Positions 8,550 to 17,219 of a stretch of 64,000 nt of DNA are shown here, one piece after another. The stretch is from Allobosea sp. (lineage in GTDB: Bacteria > Pseudomonadota > Alphaproteobacteria > Rhizobiales > Beijerinckiaceae). The position numbers were made by a program, and so were the translations under genes. The DNA is taken from contig NZ_JAUYTP010000085.1 in the NCBI RefSeq assembly GCF_030695125.1, forward strand, positions 88,826-152,825. The letters are read 5' to 3'. The notes below the pieces were generated by a model, which worked only from the letters and a program-made list of their open reading frames with translations, was not told where the DNA came from and did not search any database. Each line of letters starts with the position of its first letter. Within the stretch, counting starts at the first letter, position 1.

Positions 8550-9397
8550 TGGGCCAGCCCATGACCGACAAGAGCCTGAACGACGCCTCGAAATCGGGCG
8601 TGACGATCCAGATCCGCAACGTCTCCAAGGTCTTCGGCTCCGACACCGAAAAGCCGTTCCGGGCCTTGAAGCCTCTCGATGTGACGATCCCCGCGGGCCA
8701 GTTCATCTCCGTGGTCGGCGCGTCCGGCTGCGGCAAGAGCACGCTCATGCTGATGGTGGCGGGGCTGCTGGCGCGCTCCACCGGCGAGATCACCGTCGAC
8801 GGCAAGGTCGTGACGAAGCCGATCACCGATGTCGGCATCGCCTTCCAGGACCATCTCCTGCTCGATTTCCGCACCGCCTTCGAGAACGTGATGCTGCACG
8901 CCGACATCCGCGGTCTCGACCGGGAGGTGCTGGCGCGACGCGCGAAGGATCTCTTTGCGCAGCTGCGCCTCGAGCACGCGATGGACAAATATCCCAATCA
9001 GCTCTCGGGCGGCATGCGCCAGCGGGTCTCGCTGATCCGCACCCTGGTGCATGAGCCGCCGGTTATCCTGATGGACGAGCCCTTTGGCGCGCTCGATGCG
9101 CTGACGCGCCTGCAGGTCCGCACCGACCTCGAAAGCCTGTGGTTGCGCCGGCGCCCGACCGTGGTCTTCATCACCCACAGCGTCGAGGAGGCTGTCGGCC
9201 TGTCCGACCGGATTCTGGTGATGAGCCCGAGCCCGGGCGAGGTGATCGACGACATCCAGGTCGATCTGCCGCGCCCGCGCCCGATCGTGCTCGGCGACGC
9301 AACCGCCTTCGCCGCCTATGTCGACCGGATCCACCAGCAGTTCGAGCGCATGGGCGTGCTGCACGGCATCACCTTGCCGCAGCAGAGCGCGGCCTGA
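8549..9397 (+). CDS. ABC transporter ATP-binding protein (SsuB/TauB type)
   Basis: A 282-residue ATPase. The Walker A motif GASGCGKST is at residues 57-65, the signature is LSGGMRQRVSL, Walker B is PPVILMDEPFGALD, and the switch histidine is in VVFITHSVEEA. It energises the permease at 6065-6919. Translation probably couples to the MaoC gene through a TGATG overlap; an ATG at 8561 is an alternative start. The SsuB/TauB class pairs with NMT1-type binding proteins, matching the neighbours. Confidence 0.93.
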   Translation: MGQPMTDKSLNDASKSGVTIQIRNVSKVFGSDTEKPFRALKPLDVTIPAGQFISVVGASGCGKSTLMLMVAGLLARSTGEITVDGKVVTKPITDVGIAFQDHLLLDFRTAFENVMLHADIRGLDREVLARRAKDLFAQLRLEHAMDKYPNQLSGGMRQRVSLIRTLVHEPPVILMDEPFGALDALTRLQVRTDLESLWLRRRPTVVFITHSVEEAVGLSDRILVMSPSPGEVIDDIQVDLPRPRPIVLGDATAFAAYVDRIHQQFERMGVLHGITLPQQSAA

Positions 9398-9400
9398 ACG

Positions 9401-10204
9401 ATGACGGGCCCCGCGGCGACGCCCCCCCTCCCGACGGGCTCGGTCACCTTGACCGAAAACGGCCCGGTCGCCGAGATCGTGCTGGCGAACGGCCCGCTCA
9501 ATCTCGTCACCCGCCCGTTGCTGCGCCAGCTCAACCGGATTCTCGCCGCCGTCTCGCAGAGGCAGGACCTGCGCTGCGTCATCCTGCATGGTGGGGACGC
9601 GCGCGCTTTCTGCGCGGGCAGCGACATCAAGGAGTTCGGCCCGGTCAAGGCCGATGCCAGCGAGCAGAAGATCCTATTCGAGGACATGGTGCTGCGCAAT
9701 CTGGCGCAGCTGCCGATGCCGACCATCGCGGCCATCGACGGACCGGCGCTGGGCGGCGGGCTCGAGATCGCGCTCTGCTGCGACCTGCGCATCCTGCGCG
9801 CCGGCGTGGCGGTGGGTCTTCCGGAATGTCATCTCGGCGGGCTCGCCGGCAATGGCGCGATCCGGCTGGCGCGGCTCGTCGGCCCCGCGCGCGCCAAGCA
9901 GATGCTGTTCACGGGCGCTCCGATTTCGAGCGAGCAGGCCCTGGCCTGGGGCGTCGTGAACGCCGTGAGCGAGGGCGGCTCGGCCCTGGCCGCGGCCCGC
10001 GAGATGGCCGCGACGATCGCCCTTCGCGGCCCGATCTCCAACCGCCTGGCGAAGGAGCTCGTCGACCTCGCGGATGATCTGCCGCTCGATGCCGGCCTGT
10101 CGCGCTCGACGGTGGCGCAGCAGCGCATCTTCGATTCCGACGACCTGCAGGAGGGCGCCGCGGCCTTCTTCGCAAAGCGTCCGCCTGTTTTCGCCGGCTG
10201 CTGA
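9401..10204 (+). CDS. Enoyl-CoA hydratase/isomerase family protein (crotonase)
   Basis: A 267-residue crotonase-fold protein. The two oxyanion-hole segments are present (FCAGSDIKEFG and GPALGGGLEIAL). Both acidic positions used by true hydratases appear occupied: the Glu in GGGLE and the Glu in LPECHLGG. It starts three bases after the ATPase stop, so it is in the same operon. With the CoA-transferase, MaoC and SDR it could complete a beta-oxidation-like sequence. The substrate is unknown. Confidence 0.9.
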   Translation: MTGPAATPPLPTGSVTLTENGPVAEIVLANGPLNLVTRPLLRQLNRILAAVSQRQDLRCVILHGGDARAFCAGSDIKEFGPVKADASEQKILFEDMVLRNLAQLPMPTIAAIDGPALGGGLEIALCCDLRILRAGVAVGLPECHLGGLAGNGAIRLARLVGPARAKQMLFTGAPISSEQALAWGVVNAVSEGGSALAAAREMAATIALRGPISNRLAKELVDLADDLPLDAGLSRSTVAQQRIFDSDDLQEGAAAFFAKRPPVFAGC

Positions 10205-10240
10205 AGGCGGCCCCGCTGCACTCCTCGAACCGCGCATGCC

Positions 10241-11050
10241 ATGGCCCACATCCCCGCCGAACGCTGTCTGTCGATCGTCCAGCTCCTCGTCGAGGAGGGG
10301 GGCGACATGCAGCTCGGCGACATCGCGGCGCGGCTTGGCCTGCCCAAGAGCGGCGTCCACCGCCTGCTCGCCGCTTTGATCGAGCAGGGCTGGGTCGAGC
10401 AGGACCCGCAGACGAGCGCCTACCGGATGACGATGCGCCTCACCATTCTCGGCCAGCGCCTCTACAACGCGACGGGGATCCCCGATCTCTGCCAGCCCGT
10501 GCTCGACGAACTGGCTGCCGGGACCCGCGAATTCGTGCGCCTCGCCGTCATCGATGCCCATGCGCTGGTCTGGGTCGCCGATGCGCAGGGCGCACGCGGC
10601 GGCCTGATGTACCAGCCGCTGCTGAGCACCAACACCGTGCCCCTCCATGCCACGGCGAGCGGAAAATCCTGGCTCGCGCGCCTCTCGCAGGCCCAGGTTC
10701 GTGATCTGATCGGCCGCAATGGCGGCTTCGGCGAGGCGGGCCAGTATGGCCCCAACGCCGTGCGCAGTTTCGATCAGCTTTTCGCCGAACTGGAACGCAC
10801 TCTGGCGCGCGGCTACGGCATCGCCGTCGGCGAGGCAGAGCCCGGCGTCACCGCGGTTGCAGCCGCCATCGTGTCGGGCATCGAGGGTCAGATCGTCGGC
10901 ACCGTGAGCGTGGCCGCCCCCAGTATCCGACTTGGCCCTGCGCAACTCGATGTCGTCGGCCGTCGCGTGATCGAGGCCGCCGGCCAGCTGTCCGAGATCT
11001 GGCCGCTGCGCAAGACCGGCAAGCGATCGGGCTTGTCCGCTGCCGCATGA
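10241..11050 (+). CDS. IclR-family transcriptional regulator
   Basis: A 269-residue regulator with an N-terminal winged helix (ERCLSIVQLLVEEGGDMQLGDIAARLGLPKSGVHRLLAAL) and a C-terminal GAF-like effector domain with the family segment LHATASGKSWLA. IclR proteins commonly govern aromatic and short-chain acid catabolism. It is the last gene of the importer operon, so it is probably co-transcribed and may regulate this block together with the LacI protein. Confidence 0.92.
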   Translation: MAHIPAERCLSIVQLLVEEGGDMQLGDIAARLGLPKSGVHRLLAALIEQGWVEQDPQTSAYRMTMRLTILGQRLYNATGIPDLCQPVLDELAAGTREFVRLAVIDAHALVWVADAQGARGGLMYQPLLSTNTVPLHATASGKSWLARLSQAQVRDLIGRNGGFGEAGQYGPNAVRSFDQLFAELERTLARGYGIAVGEAEPGVTAVAAAIVSGIEGQIVGTVSVAAPSIRLGPAQLDVVGRRVIEAAGQLSEIWPLRKTGKRSGLSAAA

Positions 11051-11149
11051 GACAGGATCGGCAGGTCGATCAATCCTGACGCGTCGCGGACTGCAGGCAA
11101 CCGCCGGCCCGATCCGCGATGTGATCGGACGACCGCTGCCGCTGCTGGC

Positions 11150-11977
11150 TCAAGCGCCGTCGTCGAGGCTGCCCGCATACACCTCGCAGCCATCCTCGCG
11201 TGCGACGGAGACGAGGATCAGGCCGGCCGCCTTCGCCCGTGCGACGGCCAGCGACGTCGGCGCCGAGACCGATACGAGCGCCGCTGCGCCCAGGGTCGTG
11301 GTCTTTTCGACCATTTCATACGAAGCCCGGCTCGTGACGACCACGAAACCTGCCGCGACATCGCGCTCGGCCCGCATCACCGCTCCGATGAGCTTGTCTA
11401 GCGCGTTGTGTCGCCCGACATCCTCGCGCGCATCCAGGATGGTGCCGTCGAGATCGCACCAGACGGCGCCATGGACCGAGTGCGTCAGAGCATGGAGCGG
11501 CTGGTGCGCTCTCAGATGGGCCACGGCCCTGGCGACGGCCCGCGCGCTGACGGCCTTGTGGGAGCTACCGACGGGCGCGTTCGAGCGCGGCAGATCGGCG
11601 GCATCAGAGATCCCGCAGACGCCGCAAGAGGTGCGTCCGCTCAGCCGGCGGATGCGGCCGAGATGCTTGCGGAACCGATCCGGGCTGAGATCGATCTCCA
11701 CCGTTATCGCCTCGGCCTCGGCGACGATGTCGATCCGGCGGATCTCGTTGGTCCCGGCGATGATGCCCTCGGTCAGGCTGAAGCCCGTGACGAAATCCTC
11801 CAGGTCGAGCGGGGTCGCCATCATCACGGCGTAAGGCACGGAGCCGTAGCGGATGTTGATGGGCCACTCGACGGCGATCTCGGTGTCGCGCGCGAGGTTC
11901 GAAGGTGCGCTGTAGCGCCAGCGCGTTGCCGCGACGGGCAGGAAAGCCGGCTCCAGCCGGGCTGCATCGCTCATCAT
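11150..11977 (-). CDS. fdhD: Formate dehydrogenase accessory sulfurtransferase FdhD
   Basis: A 275-residue FdhD. The conserved GRTSCGVCG motif holds the two sulfur-carrying cysteines, C118 and C121. FdhD takes sulfur from IscS and delivers it to the molybdenum cofactor of formate dehydrogenases in the cytoplasm. The start has a second ATG immediately after it; AAGGAG lies upstream. The gene is just downstream of the remnant of an FdhF/YdeP-type oxidoreductase, so it may have lost its local partner but could still serve another formate dehydrogenase elsewhere. Confidence 0.95.
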   Translation of the reverse strand: MMSDAARLEPAFLPVAATRWRYSAPSNLARDTEIAVEWPINIRYGSVPYAVMMATPLDLEDFVTGFSLTEGIIAGTNEIRRIDIVAEAEAITVEIDLSPDRFRKHLGRIRRLSGRTSCGVCGISDAADLPRSNAPVGSSHKAVSARAVARAVAHLRAHQPLHALTHSVHGAVWCDLDGTILDAREDVGRHNALDKLIGAVMRAERDVAAGFVVVTSRASYEMVEKTTTLGAAALVSVSAPTSLAVARAKAAGLILVSVAREDGCEVYAGSLDDGA

Positions 11978-12023
11978 CTGGGGAAGGCTCCTTGCTGGTG
12001 GTGGCGTCGACCGATGCGCCGCA

Positions 12024-12455
12024 TCACTCGTCCGAGATCCGGATCGGCATCGACTTGGCGGCCGGCGTCATGCTCTCCTGCGCGTAATGCCAGAGCAGCA
12101 GCTGGGCGTTGCATTCGGGGAAATAGGCCGCACAGGTGTCCGCCGGGATATCGTAGTCGATGACCTCGAACCCGCTCATGCTGCGCAGGATCCAGTCGGG
12201 GGTCGTCCGCTTCTCGGTCAGATCCCAGAAGGTCGCCTTCGCGCCGTTCTCGCAGAATTCGGCCAGATGCGGCTCGCCGGGCCTGGCCCAGGCGCAGCCG
12301 GTGCGGGCATAGCCACCCGGCTTGTTGTGATCCCGCATCAAAAGTGGACCAGTCCCGATCGCCTGCTGACGGATCGCATGCTCCGCCAGCGATTTGACCG
12401 AGCCCCAGCCGCCGGTGGGTTGGTCATAGGGCTTGTAGCGTGCGCGGCGGGCCAT
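12024..12455 (-). pseudogene. FdhF/YdeP-family molybdopterin oxidoreductase, internally deleted in frame
   Basis: A 143-residue frame made of two ends of a protein normally about 760 residues long. Residues 1-91 match the family N-terminus: YDQPTGGWGSVKSLAEH, a GCAW segment and FCENGAKATFW. From about residue 94 the sequence jumps to the family C-terminus: YDIPADTCAAYFPECN and TPAAKSMPIRI. About 600 residues, with the whole molybdopterin-binding core, are absent. The cysteine normally three residues before GCAW (CxxC in E. coli YdeP) is replaced by alanine or arginine, another sign of decay. The junction is near 12170-12190. No catalytic activity is possible; the protein comparison is from memory of the family. 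Confidence 0.85.
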
Positions 12456-12624
12456 CGAATGCTCCTGACGGGGGCTCGAGAGCCCAATCGACCGGCGCCG
12501 CGATGGTTCCCTGACAGGCCGAGGTCATCTCTGTTTCTTGGCGCGGGGCCGTGAGCGTGGCCCCTGCTGGCGACCGCCTGATCGGTTCTGTCGGCCGATC
12601 ACGCCCTTCGGCGGCATGCGGCCC

Positions 12625-12649
12625 TGAACCATCCCGTCGTTCGGGGGTT
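12625..12649 (+). promoter_or_regulatory. Near-match EcfG-type promoter
   Basis: TGAAC, 17 bp, GTT: one mismatch to the GGAAC-N17-GTT pattern, 52 bp before the small exported-protein start at 12701. Weak on its own; listed because exact copies are frequent in the next 20 kb. Confidence 0.25.
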
Positions 12650-12700
12650 GGGCAACCAAAGCGCCGCTTTCCCGCGCCGCCACAGCCAGGAGTTCATCCG

Positions 12701-12886
12701 ATGTTGTTCGTCAGAGACTATGTTGCGGCCGCGATGGTGGCCGTCATGATCCTGGGCCCTATGGCCGCAGGCGCCATGCGCGCCGGCGACGAGCCGGCGC
12801 AGCAGCCCGCAGGCCCGTCTGCCGCCGCCCAGCCGGTGCCCGGTGGCATTGCTCCGGTCGCCGGCCCCGGCCGAACCGCGCCCTGA
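12701..12886 (+). CDS. Small hypothetical exported or membrane protein
   Basis: A 61-residue protein starting at an ATG with AGGAG eight bases upstream; the frame is open further upstream but lacks a ribosome site. Residues about 7-27 are hydrophobic (VAAAMVAVMILGPMAAGA) and look like a signal or anchor helix. The rest is an Ala/Pro/Gly-rich tail without cysteines. I do not recognise the family. The real-gene call rests on the ribosome site and the hydrophobic segment. Confidence 0.5.
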   Translation: MLFVRDYVAAAMVAVMILGPMAAGAMRAGDEPAQQPAGPSAAAQPVPGGIAPVAGPGRTAP

Positions 12887-13312
12887 TCGTCAAGGCGCTT
12901 GCGCTCGGCGCGCCGCGGCTCAGCCGGGTCCTCTGGCTCGAAGCCGGTGCGCCGGGCGTCGGTCCGTCCTCTCGCGACAGCTCAGCGGACCCTGTGAGGG
13001 CGCGCCTGGGGCTTTTGCAGGGGCGAGCCGCCTCGGCTGCGATTGATATGAAAGCGTGGTCAACGCCGGTAAGCCAAAGCCGGCACGCGCTTTTTGCCCG
13101 AGACGTCATCGGGCCGACGCGTCTATCCGGCTCATGGACGGTGAAATCCACACCGGCCTGATACGCCGGCTCTTGCCAAGGCGGCCGAACCCTCCTTCTC
13201 TACCGTCGGGCCCGGTGCGGGGCAGGGGGCCTTCGGGACCCATTGCCTTGCGGGTAGGCTGCGGCCCTCAAGAAAAATGGTTATGGCGCGCATGCGGGAA
13301 GTCTTCTGTCGG
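12887..13312. other. Intergenic stretch without a convincing gene
   Basis: Frames exist here on both strands, but none has a ribosome site with plausible protein composition. I see no RNA gene. It leads into the 25-bp tandem repeat. Confidence 0.5.
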
Positions 13313-13362
13313 CCTCCAACGCCTCAGAATTCGTGCACCTCCAACGCCTCAGAATTCGTGCA
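13313..13362. repeat. Two perfect tandem copies of a 25-bp unit
   Basis: The unit beginning CCTCCAACGCCTCAGAATTC and ending GTGCA occurs at 13313-13337 and again at 13338-13362 without mismatch. It ends at the ribosome site (AGGAGG) of the receiver gene. 25 is not a multiple of three, so it is not coding repetition. It could alter the leader of that transcript. Confidence 0.85.
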
Positions 13363-13378
13363 GGAGGACAGTGAGACG

Positions 13379-13750
13379 ATGACCGAAACCAGCTCCGCAT
13401 CCAGGACCGTCCTTGTCGTCGATGACGACGCGCTGATCGCGATGAGCACCGTCGACCTGCTGGAGGACCTCGGCCATATCGTCATCGAGGCGAATTCCGG
13501 GGCGGCCGCCCTGGAGATCATCGCCAGCGGCCGCCCGATCGACATCATGATCACCGATTATGCGATGCCCAGGATGAATGGCGGCGAACTCGCCGCCGCG
13601 GCGCGGCAGATCCGTCCTGACCTGCCGATCCTGCTGGCGACGGGCTATGCCGAGCTTCCGGCAGGCAGCGAACTCGACCTGCCCCGCCTGACCAAGCCTT
13701 ATCACCAGCACCACCTGGCCGCGGCCATCGCCAAGCTGATCGAGACCTGA
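13379..13750 (+). CDS. Single-domain response regulator (CheY-like receiver)
   Basis: A 123-residue stand-alone receiver. It has the acidic pocket VVDDDA (residues 14-17), the phospho-acceptor D60 in IMITDYAMP, a conserved threonine in LLATGYAE, and the lysine in LTKPY. There is no output domain, so it would act through protein contacts or as a phosphate sink. The ATG at 13379 follows AGGAGG and the tandem repeat. The convergent neighbour is a hybrid histidine kinase, which makes a phosphorelay between the two plausible. Confidence 0.9.
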   Translation: MTETSSASRTVLVVDDDALIAMSTVDLLEDLGHIVIEANSGAAALEIIASGRPIDIMITDYAMPRMNGGELAAAARQIRPDLPILLATGYAELPAGSELDLPRLTKPYHQHHLAAAIAKLIET

Positions 13751-13770
13751 CGCGTTTTGCGCTGCGGCGG

Positions 13771-16122
13771 CTACGGGGCGTCGTCGCGCGGCGAGGCGGC
13801 GGGCTTGGGCAAGGCGCTGTTCCCGTCGGATTGCGGCACCGGGTCCGGGAGGACCTGGCGAAGCTTTCGTGCCAGCGCCTCCCGCGTATAGGGCTTCGAC
13901 AGGAGGTTGACCCCCTCGTCCAGCCGGCCGCCATGGACGATGGCGTTTTCGGTGTAGCCCGAGGTGAACAGGATCGCGAGCTGCGGCAAACGCTGCTTCG
14001 CTTTCCGGGCGAGTTCCGCGCTCTTCAGGGCGCCCGGCATCACCACATCGGTAAACAGCAGGTCGATCTCAGCGCCGCTTTCGACGATGCCGAGGGCGCT
14101 CTGCGCATCCGACGCCGTCAACACCTTGTAGCCCAGTTCGGACAGGAGGCCGATGACCGTTTCGCGGACCGCATCGTCGTCCTCGACGACCAGAACGGTC
14201 TCGGTTCCCCCAACGACCGGCCGGGTGTCCTCCGGTGTCGTCGCCTCTTCGGCCTTCGTCGAGCGGGGCAGGTAGATCTTGACCGTCGTCCCCGAACCGA
14301 CCTCGCTGTAGATTTTGACGTGGCCGCCAGACTGCTTGACGAAGCCATAGACCATCGACAGCCCCAGCCCGGTGCCTTTCCCGACCGGCTTCGTCGAGAA
14401 GAAGGGTTCGAACACCTTCGCGGCGATCTCGGGAGCCATGCCCGACCCGGTATCGGTCACGCTGATGACGACATATTGCCCGGCGGTGACATCGCTGTGC
14501 CCGGCCGCGTAAGCGTCGTCCAGGAAAGCGTTGCCGGCTTCGATGGTCAGGCGGCCGGCGCCCTCCATGGCGTCACGAGCGTTGATCGCGAGATTGAGAA
14601 TGCTGTTCTCGACATTCGCCGGGTCGGCGAAGGTGTTCCAGAGACCGCCTGCGATGATCGTCTCAACCTCGACCGCCTCGCCGATGGAGCGGCGCAGCAG
14701 ATCGTCCATGCCGCGGATCAGCCGCCCGACATTGATCGGCTTTGGCGCCAACGCCTGCCGACGGCCGAACGCCAGCAATTGACTGGCGAGTTGGGATCCC
14801 CGGGCAACGCCGGCCATGGCATGGCCGAGGCGGGCCCGGCCCTTGTCGCTCAGATGGGTTTCCCGCGCGATCAGTTCGAGATTGCCGCTGACGACCTGGA
14901 GGAGGTTGTTGAAGTCGTGGGCTACGCCCCCGGTCAGGTTGCCGACGGCCTCCATCTTCTGCGCCTGCGCCAGCATCGCCTCGACCCGCAGGCGCTCTTC
15001 GCCCTCTGCCCGGAGCCGGTCGTTCGCGGCTGCGAGTTCGGCGGTTCGTTGCTGGATTTTCGCTTCCAGCTCGGAGCTGTGGGCACTCAGCTTCGACGAC
15101 GCATCCGACATTGCCGTCCGCAACGCGATGAATTCGCGCAGCCGCGTCGGTGCGGCGATCGGCGTCGAGAACTGGCCGAGCCTCCCTCCGGCGATCGTCA
15201 GCGCTTTGAGCGGCGTTTCGATCAAGCGCCACAGCAGGATCGCCAGCACCGACGCGGCCAGGAGCGCCGCGACGCCGGCGGTGGTCAGGACTTGCAGCGC
15301 GTCCCGCAGCGGGCGCTCGATCACGCTCTGGCGGATGTTGGCGGCGACCAGCCAGTCGGAAAGGGCAGAGCGCGCATAGCCGACGAGGACGTCCTCGCCG
15401 AGGGCACTCTGGCCGACGAAGGTTCCCTCCCGTCCCACGGCCTTGTCGAGAAAGGCCGGCACGCCGGGGCGCCCTGTGAACGCCTCGTGCTGCTCCGAGC
15501 GGGTGACGTAGACGCCGGCCCTGTCACCGACGGCGACGAACCAGCCTGGCGGCGTGACGGGGCGAATGACGTTGTAGACCATGCGCGTATCGGCACTGAC
15601 ATGAAGCAGGTAGCGCAACTCGTCGTCGATGAAGACGGGGACGACCAAGGCAATCAGCGGCGCCTTGGCCAGTGCGCCCGTGAAGACGTTCGCAACGGCG
15701 GGCTGGCGCGATGAAATGACCTGCCCATCGATGCCCAGCGGCGTGGTCGGCAGGGGTTGGCCGAACGCCTCGCGCGTGTTGATGATCTGGCGCCCATCCA
15801 GGGCGCGCAGGCCGATATCGGCGCCAATGAACGTCTTGACCGCCTCAGCCTGCTGATGAAACGCCTCGAGATTGCCACTGCGGAGGTTTTGCGACGTCGC
15901 CAGTGTCTGCAGCGTGGCCTGCCAGCCCCGAATGGTCTGGTCGATGACCGAGGCTGCGGTCACGGCGACCTCGCGGGCCTCCTGTTGATAGCGGTAGCGT
16001 TCGGCCTCGGCGAAGCGGGCCATCAGGAGGGTGGCGAACAGCGTGGCGGGCAGAACGAGGACGGCAAAAAAGGCGACGATGACAAGTCGCGTCGGCAAGC
16101 CCTTTGCGACGAATCGCGGCAT
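13771..16122 (-). CDS. Membrane hybrid histidine kinase with Cache sensor and C-terminal receiver
   Basis: A 783-residue kinase. A membrane helix at about residues 9-33 is followed by a periplasmic Cache-like domain, a second membrane helix near 275-300 and a coiled coil. Then come the HisKA domain with the phospho-acceptor H402 in GGVAHDFNNLL, the ATPase domain (NLAINARDAM, DTGSGM, GTGLGLSMVYGF), and a receiver with acceptor D692 in LLFTDVVMPG. The start MPRFVAKGL at 16122 is preferred over a TTG extension to 16182. The receiver probably takes part in an internal phosphorelay. The ligand is unknown; Cache domains often bind small organic acids or amino acids. Confidence 0.92.
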   Translation of the reverse strand: MPRFVAKGLPTRLVIVAFFAVLVLPATLFATLLMARFAEAERYRYQQEAREVAVTAASVIDQTIRGWQATLQTLATSQNLRSGNLEAFHQQAEAVKTFIGADIGLRALDGRQIINTREAFGQPLPTTPLGIDGQVISSRQPAVANVFTGALAKAPLIALVVPVFIDDELRYLLHVSADTRMVYNVIRPVTPPGWFVAVGDRAGVYVTRSEQHEAFTGRPGVPAFLDKAVGREGTFVGQSALGEDVLVGYARSALSDWLVAANIRQSVIERPLRDALQVLTTAGVAALLAASVLAILLWRLIETPLKALTIAGGRLGQFSTPIAAPTRLREFIALRTAMSDASSKLSAHSSELEAKIQQRTAELAAANDRLRAEGEERLRVEAMLAQAQKMEAVGNLTGGVAHDFNNLLQVVSGNLELIARETHLSDKGRARLGHAMAGVARGSQLASQLLAFGRRQALAPKPINVGRLIRGMDDLLRRSIGEAVEVETIIAGGLWNTFADPANVENSILNLAINARDAMEGAGRLTIEAGNAFLDDAYAAGHSDVTAGQYVVISVTDTGSGMAPEIAAKVFEPFFSTKPVGKGTGLGLSMVYGFVKQSGGHVKIYSEVGSGTTVKIYLPRSTKAEEATTPEDTRPVVGGTETVLVVEDDDAVRETVIGLLSELGYKVLTASDAQSALGIVESGAEIDLLFTDVVMPGALKSAELARKAKQRLPQLAILFTSGYTENAIVHGGRLDEGVNLLSKPYTREALARKLRQVLPDPVPQSDGNSALPKPAASPRDDAP

Positions 16123-16381
16123 CAATTCTCGTTCCCGCTCATTGTTCTCGCCCCAATTCTCATGGTTGCCCCGTAGATTCAAGGATCGTGGCTTTCGACC
16201 CCTGCCTCAAGCCCGCCGGGACCGATTGACCAGGCGCGACAGGGCGCAGCGTGAGCGGAATGATCAGATCGGCCGTGATCGTCGGCAGGACCCGGCTCAT
16301 TCCCTGCGATCGCCCCGGATGATCGCCTGACCGTGCAACTTTTCGCCTGTGCTCTTGGTTGAGACTGCTCGAGGAGGCTTC

Positions 16382-17086
16382 ATGACCGAGCGAGCGGAGG
16401 ACGAGACCAGCATAGCTCACGACCCTGTCGTCGAGCGGCTCCTGCCGATGGCCTCCCGCATTCACCTGAGCGCCGGCGAGCGGCTGCACGACGACGGTGC
16501 GGTCTATTTTCCGCTCGACGCTGTGGTCGCTCTGGTTCTGTCGCGCGACGAGGCCCGGTTTCAGATCGGTTTTGCGCGTCGCGGTGATGCGATCGGCCTT
16601 CCCAGGCTGTTCGTGCCCGATTTCCCGCTCGTCCTGGCCACCGTGCTGCGAGGCGGACGCTTCGGCCGGGTCAATGCTGGCGTCCTGTGGCGGCTGATGG
16701 CGGCCGAGCCGGCCTTCCGCGACCGGCTGTCCAGCTACACGATGCATGCGATGGGCCGATACCTGTCGGAGGCGGCCGGTGCGCTCGCCTTGTCGCTGGA
16801 GCAGCGTGTCGCGCGGTGGATCACGCTTTGCCGCCGGGCCTTGGACGACGACAGCCTGCCGGTCACGCATGACGGCATCGCCGCGGCTCTGGGCGTGCGT
16901 CGTTCGGGCGTGACGGTCGCGCTGCATGTGCTCGAAGGCAATAGGTTCATCCGATCCCGGCGCGGGCGGATCGATGTGCTCGATCGGGAGGGCCTGCGCG
17001 CCTTTTCAGCCACCGCAGCGCGCACGCCGGGGAAAAGGCAGACGGGTCTGGACGGTCTCCGGGGCCCACGGCCAGACCGTCGATGA
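16382..17086 (+). CDS. Crp/Fnr-family transcriptional regulator
   Basis: A 234-residue protein with an N-terminal cyclic-nucleotide-binding-like barrel and a C-terminal winged helix (VTHDGIAAALGVRRSGVTVALHVLEG). The barrel lacks the cysteine pattern of Fnr, so it does not look like an iron-sulfur oxygen sensor. The ATG at 16382 follows GAGGAGG. It is divergent from the hybrid kinase. Such orphan Crp-like regulators are common in Rhizobiales stress regions; the signal is unknown. Confidence 0.88.
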   Translation: MTERAEDETSIAHDPVVERLLPMASRIHLSAGERLHDDGAVYFPLDAVVALVLSRDEARFQIGFARRGDAIGLPRLFVPDFPLVLATVLRGGRFGRVNAGVLWRLMAAEPAFRDRLSSYTMHAMGRYLSEAAGALALSLEQRVARWITLCRRALDDDSLPVTHDGIAAALGVRRSGVTVALHVLEGNRFIRSRRGRIDVLDREGLRAFSATAARTPGKRQTGLDGLRGPRPDRR

Positions 17087-17144
17087 TCGTCACGGGTGGG
17101 CTGGAACGCGTCCCGCACAGGTGAGCCCAGATGCCAGACACCAG

Positions 17145-17170
17145 GGAACAGGAGGACAGGCCTGCCGGTT
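17145..17170 (+). promoter_or_regulatory. EcfG-type promoter of the DUF4142 gene
   Basis: GGAAC at 17145-17149, 18 bp, then GTT. Published RpoE2/EcfG sites follow GGAAC-N18-19-TT, which this fits. The ATG is 50 bp downstream. Confidence 0.6.
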
Positions 17171-17219
17171 GCAGCCGAAACGCTCGGCATGTGCGGGGCG
17201 TCAACAACGGGAGCTGACG

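Noticed and set aside
13056..13382. 108-codon plus-strand frame before the receiver gene
   Set aside because: Pro/Arg-rich, no ribosome site, and it runs across the tandem repeat in another frame.
13831..15714. Plus-strand frame of 627 codons opposite the hybrid kinase
   Set aside because: Antisense shadow in high-GC DNA; the opposite strand holds a full set of kinase and receiver motifs.
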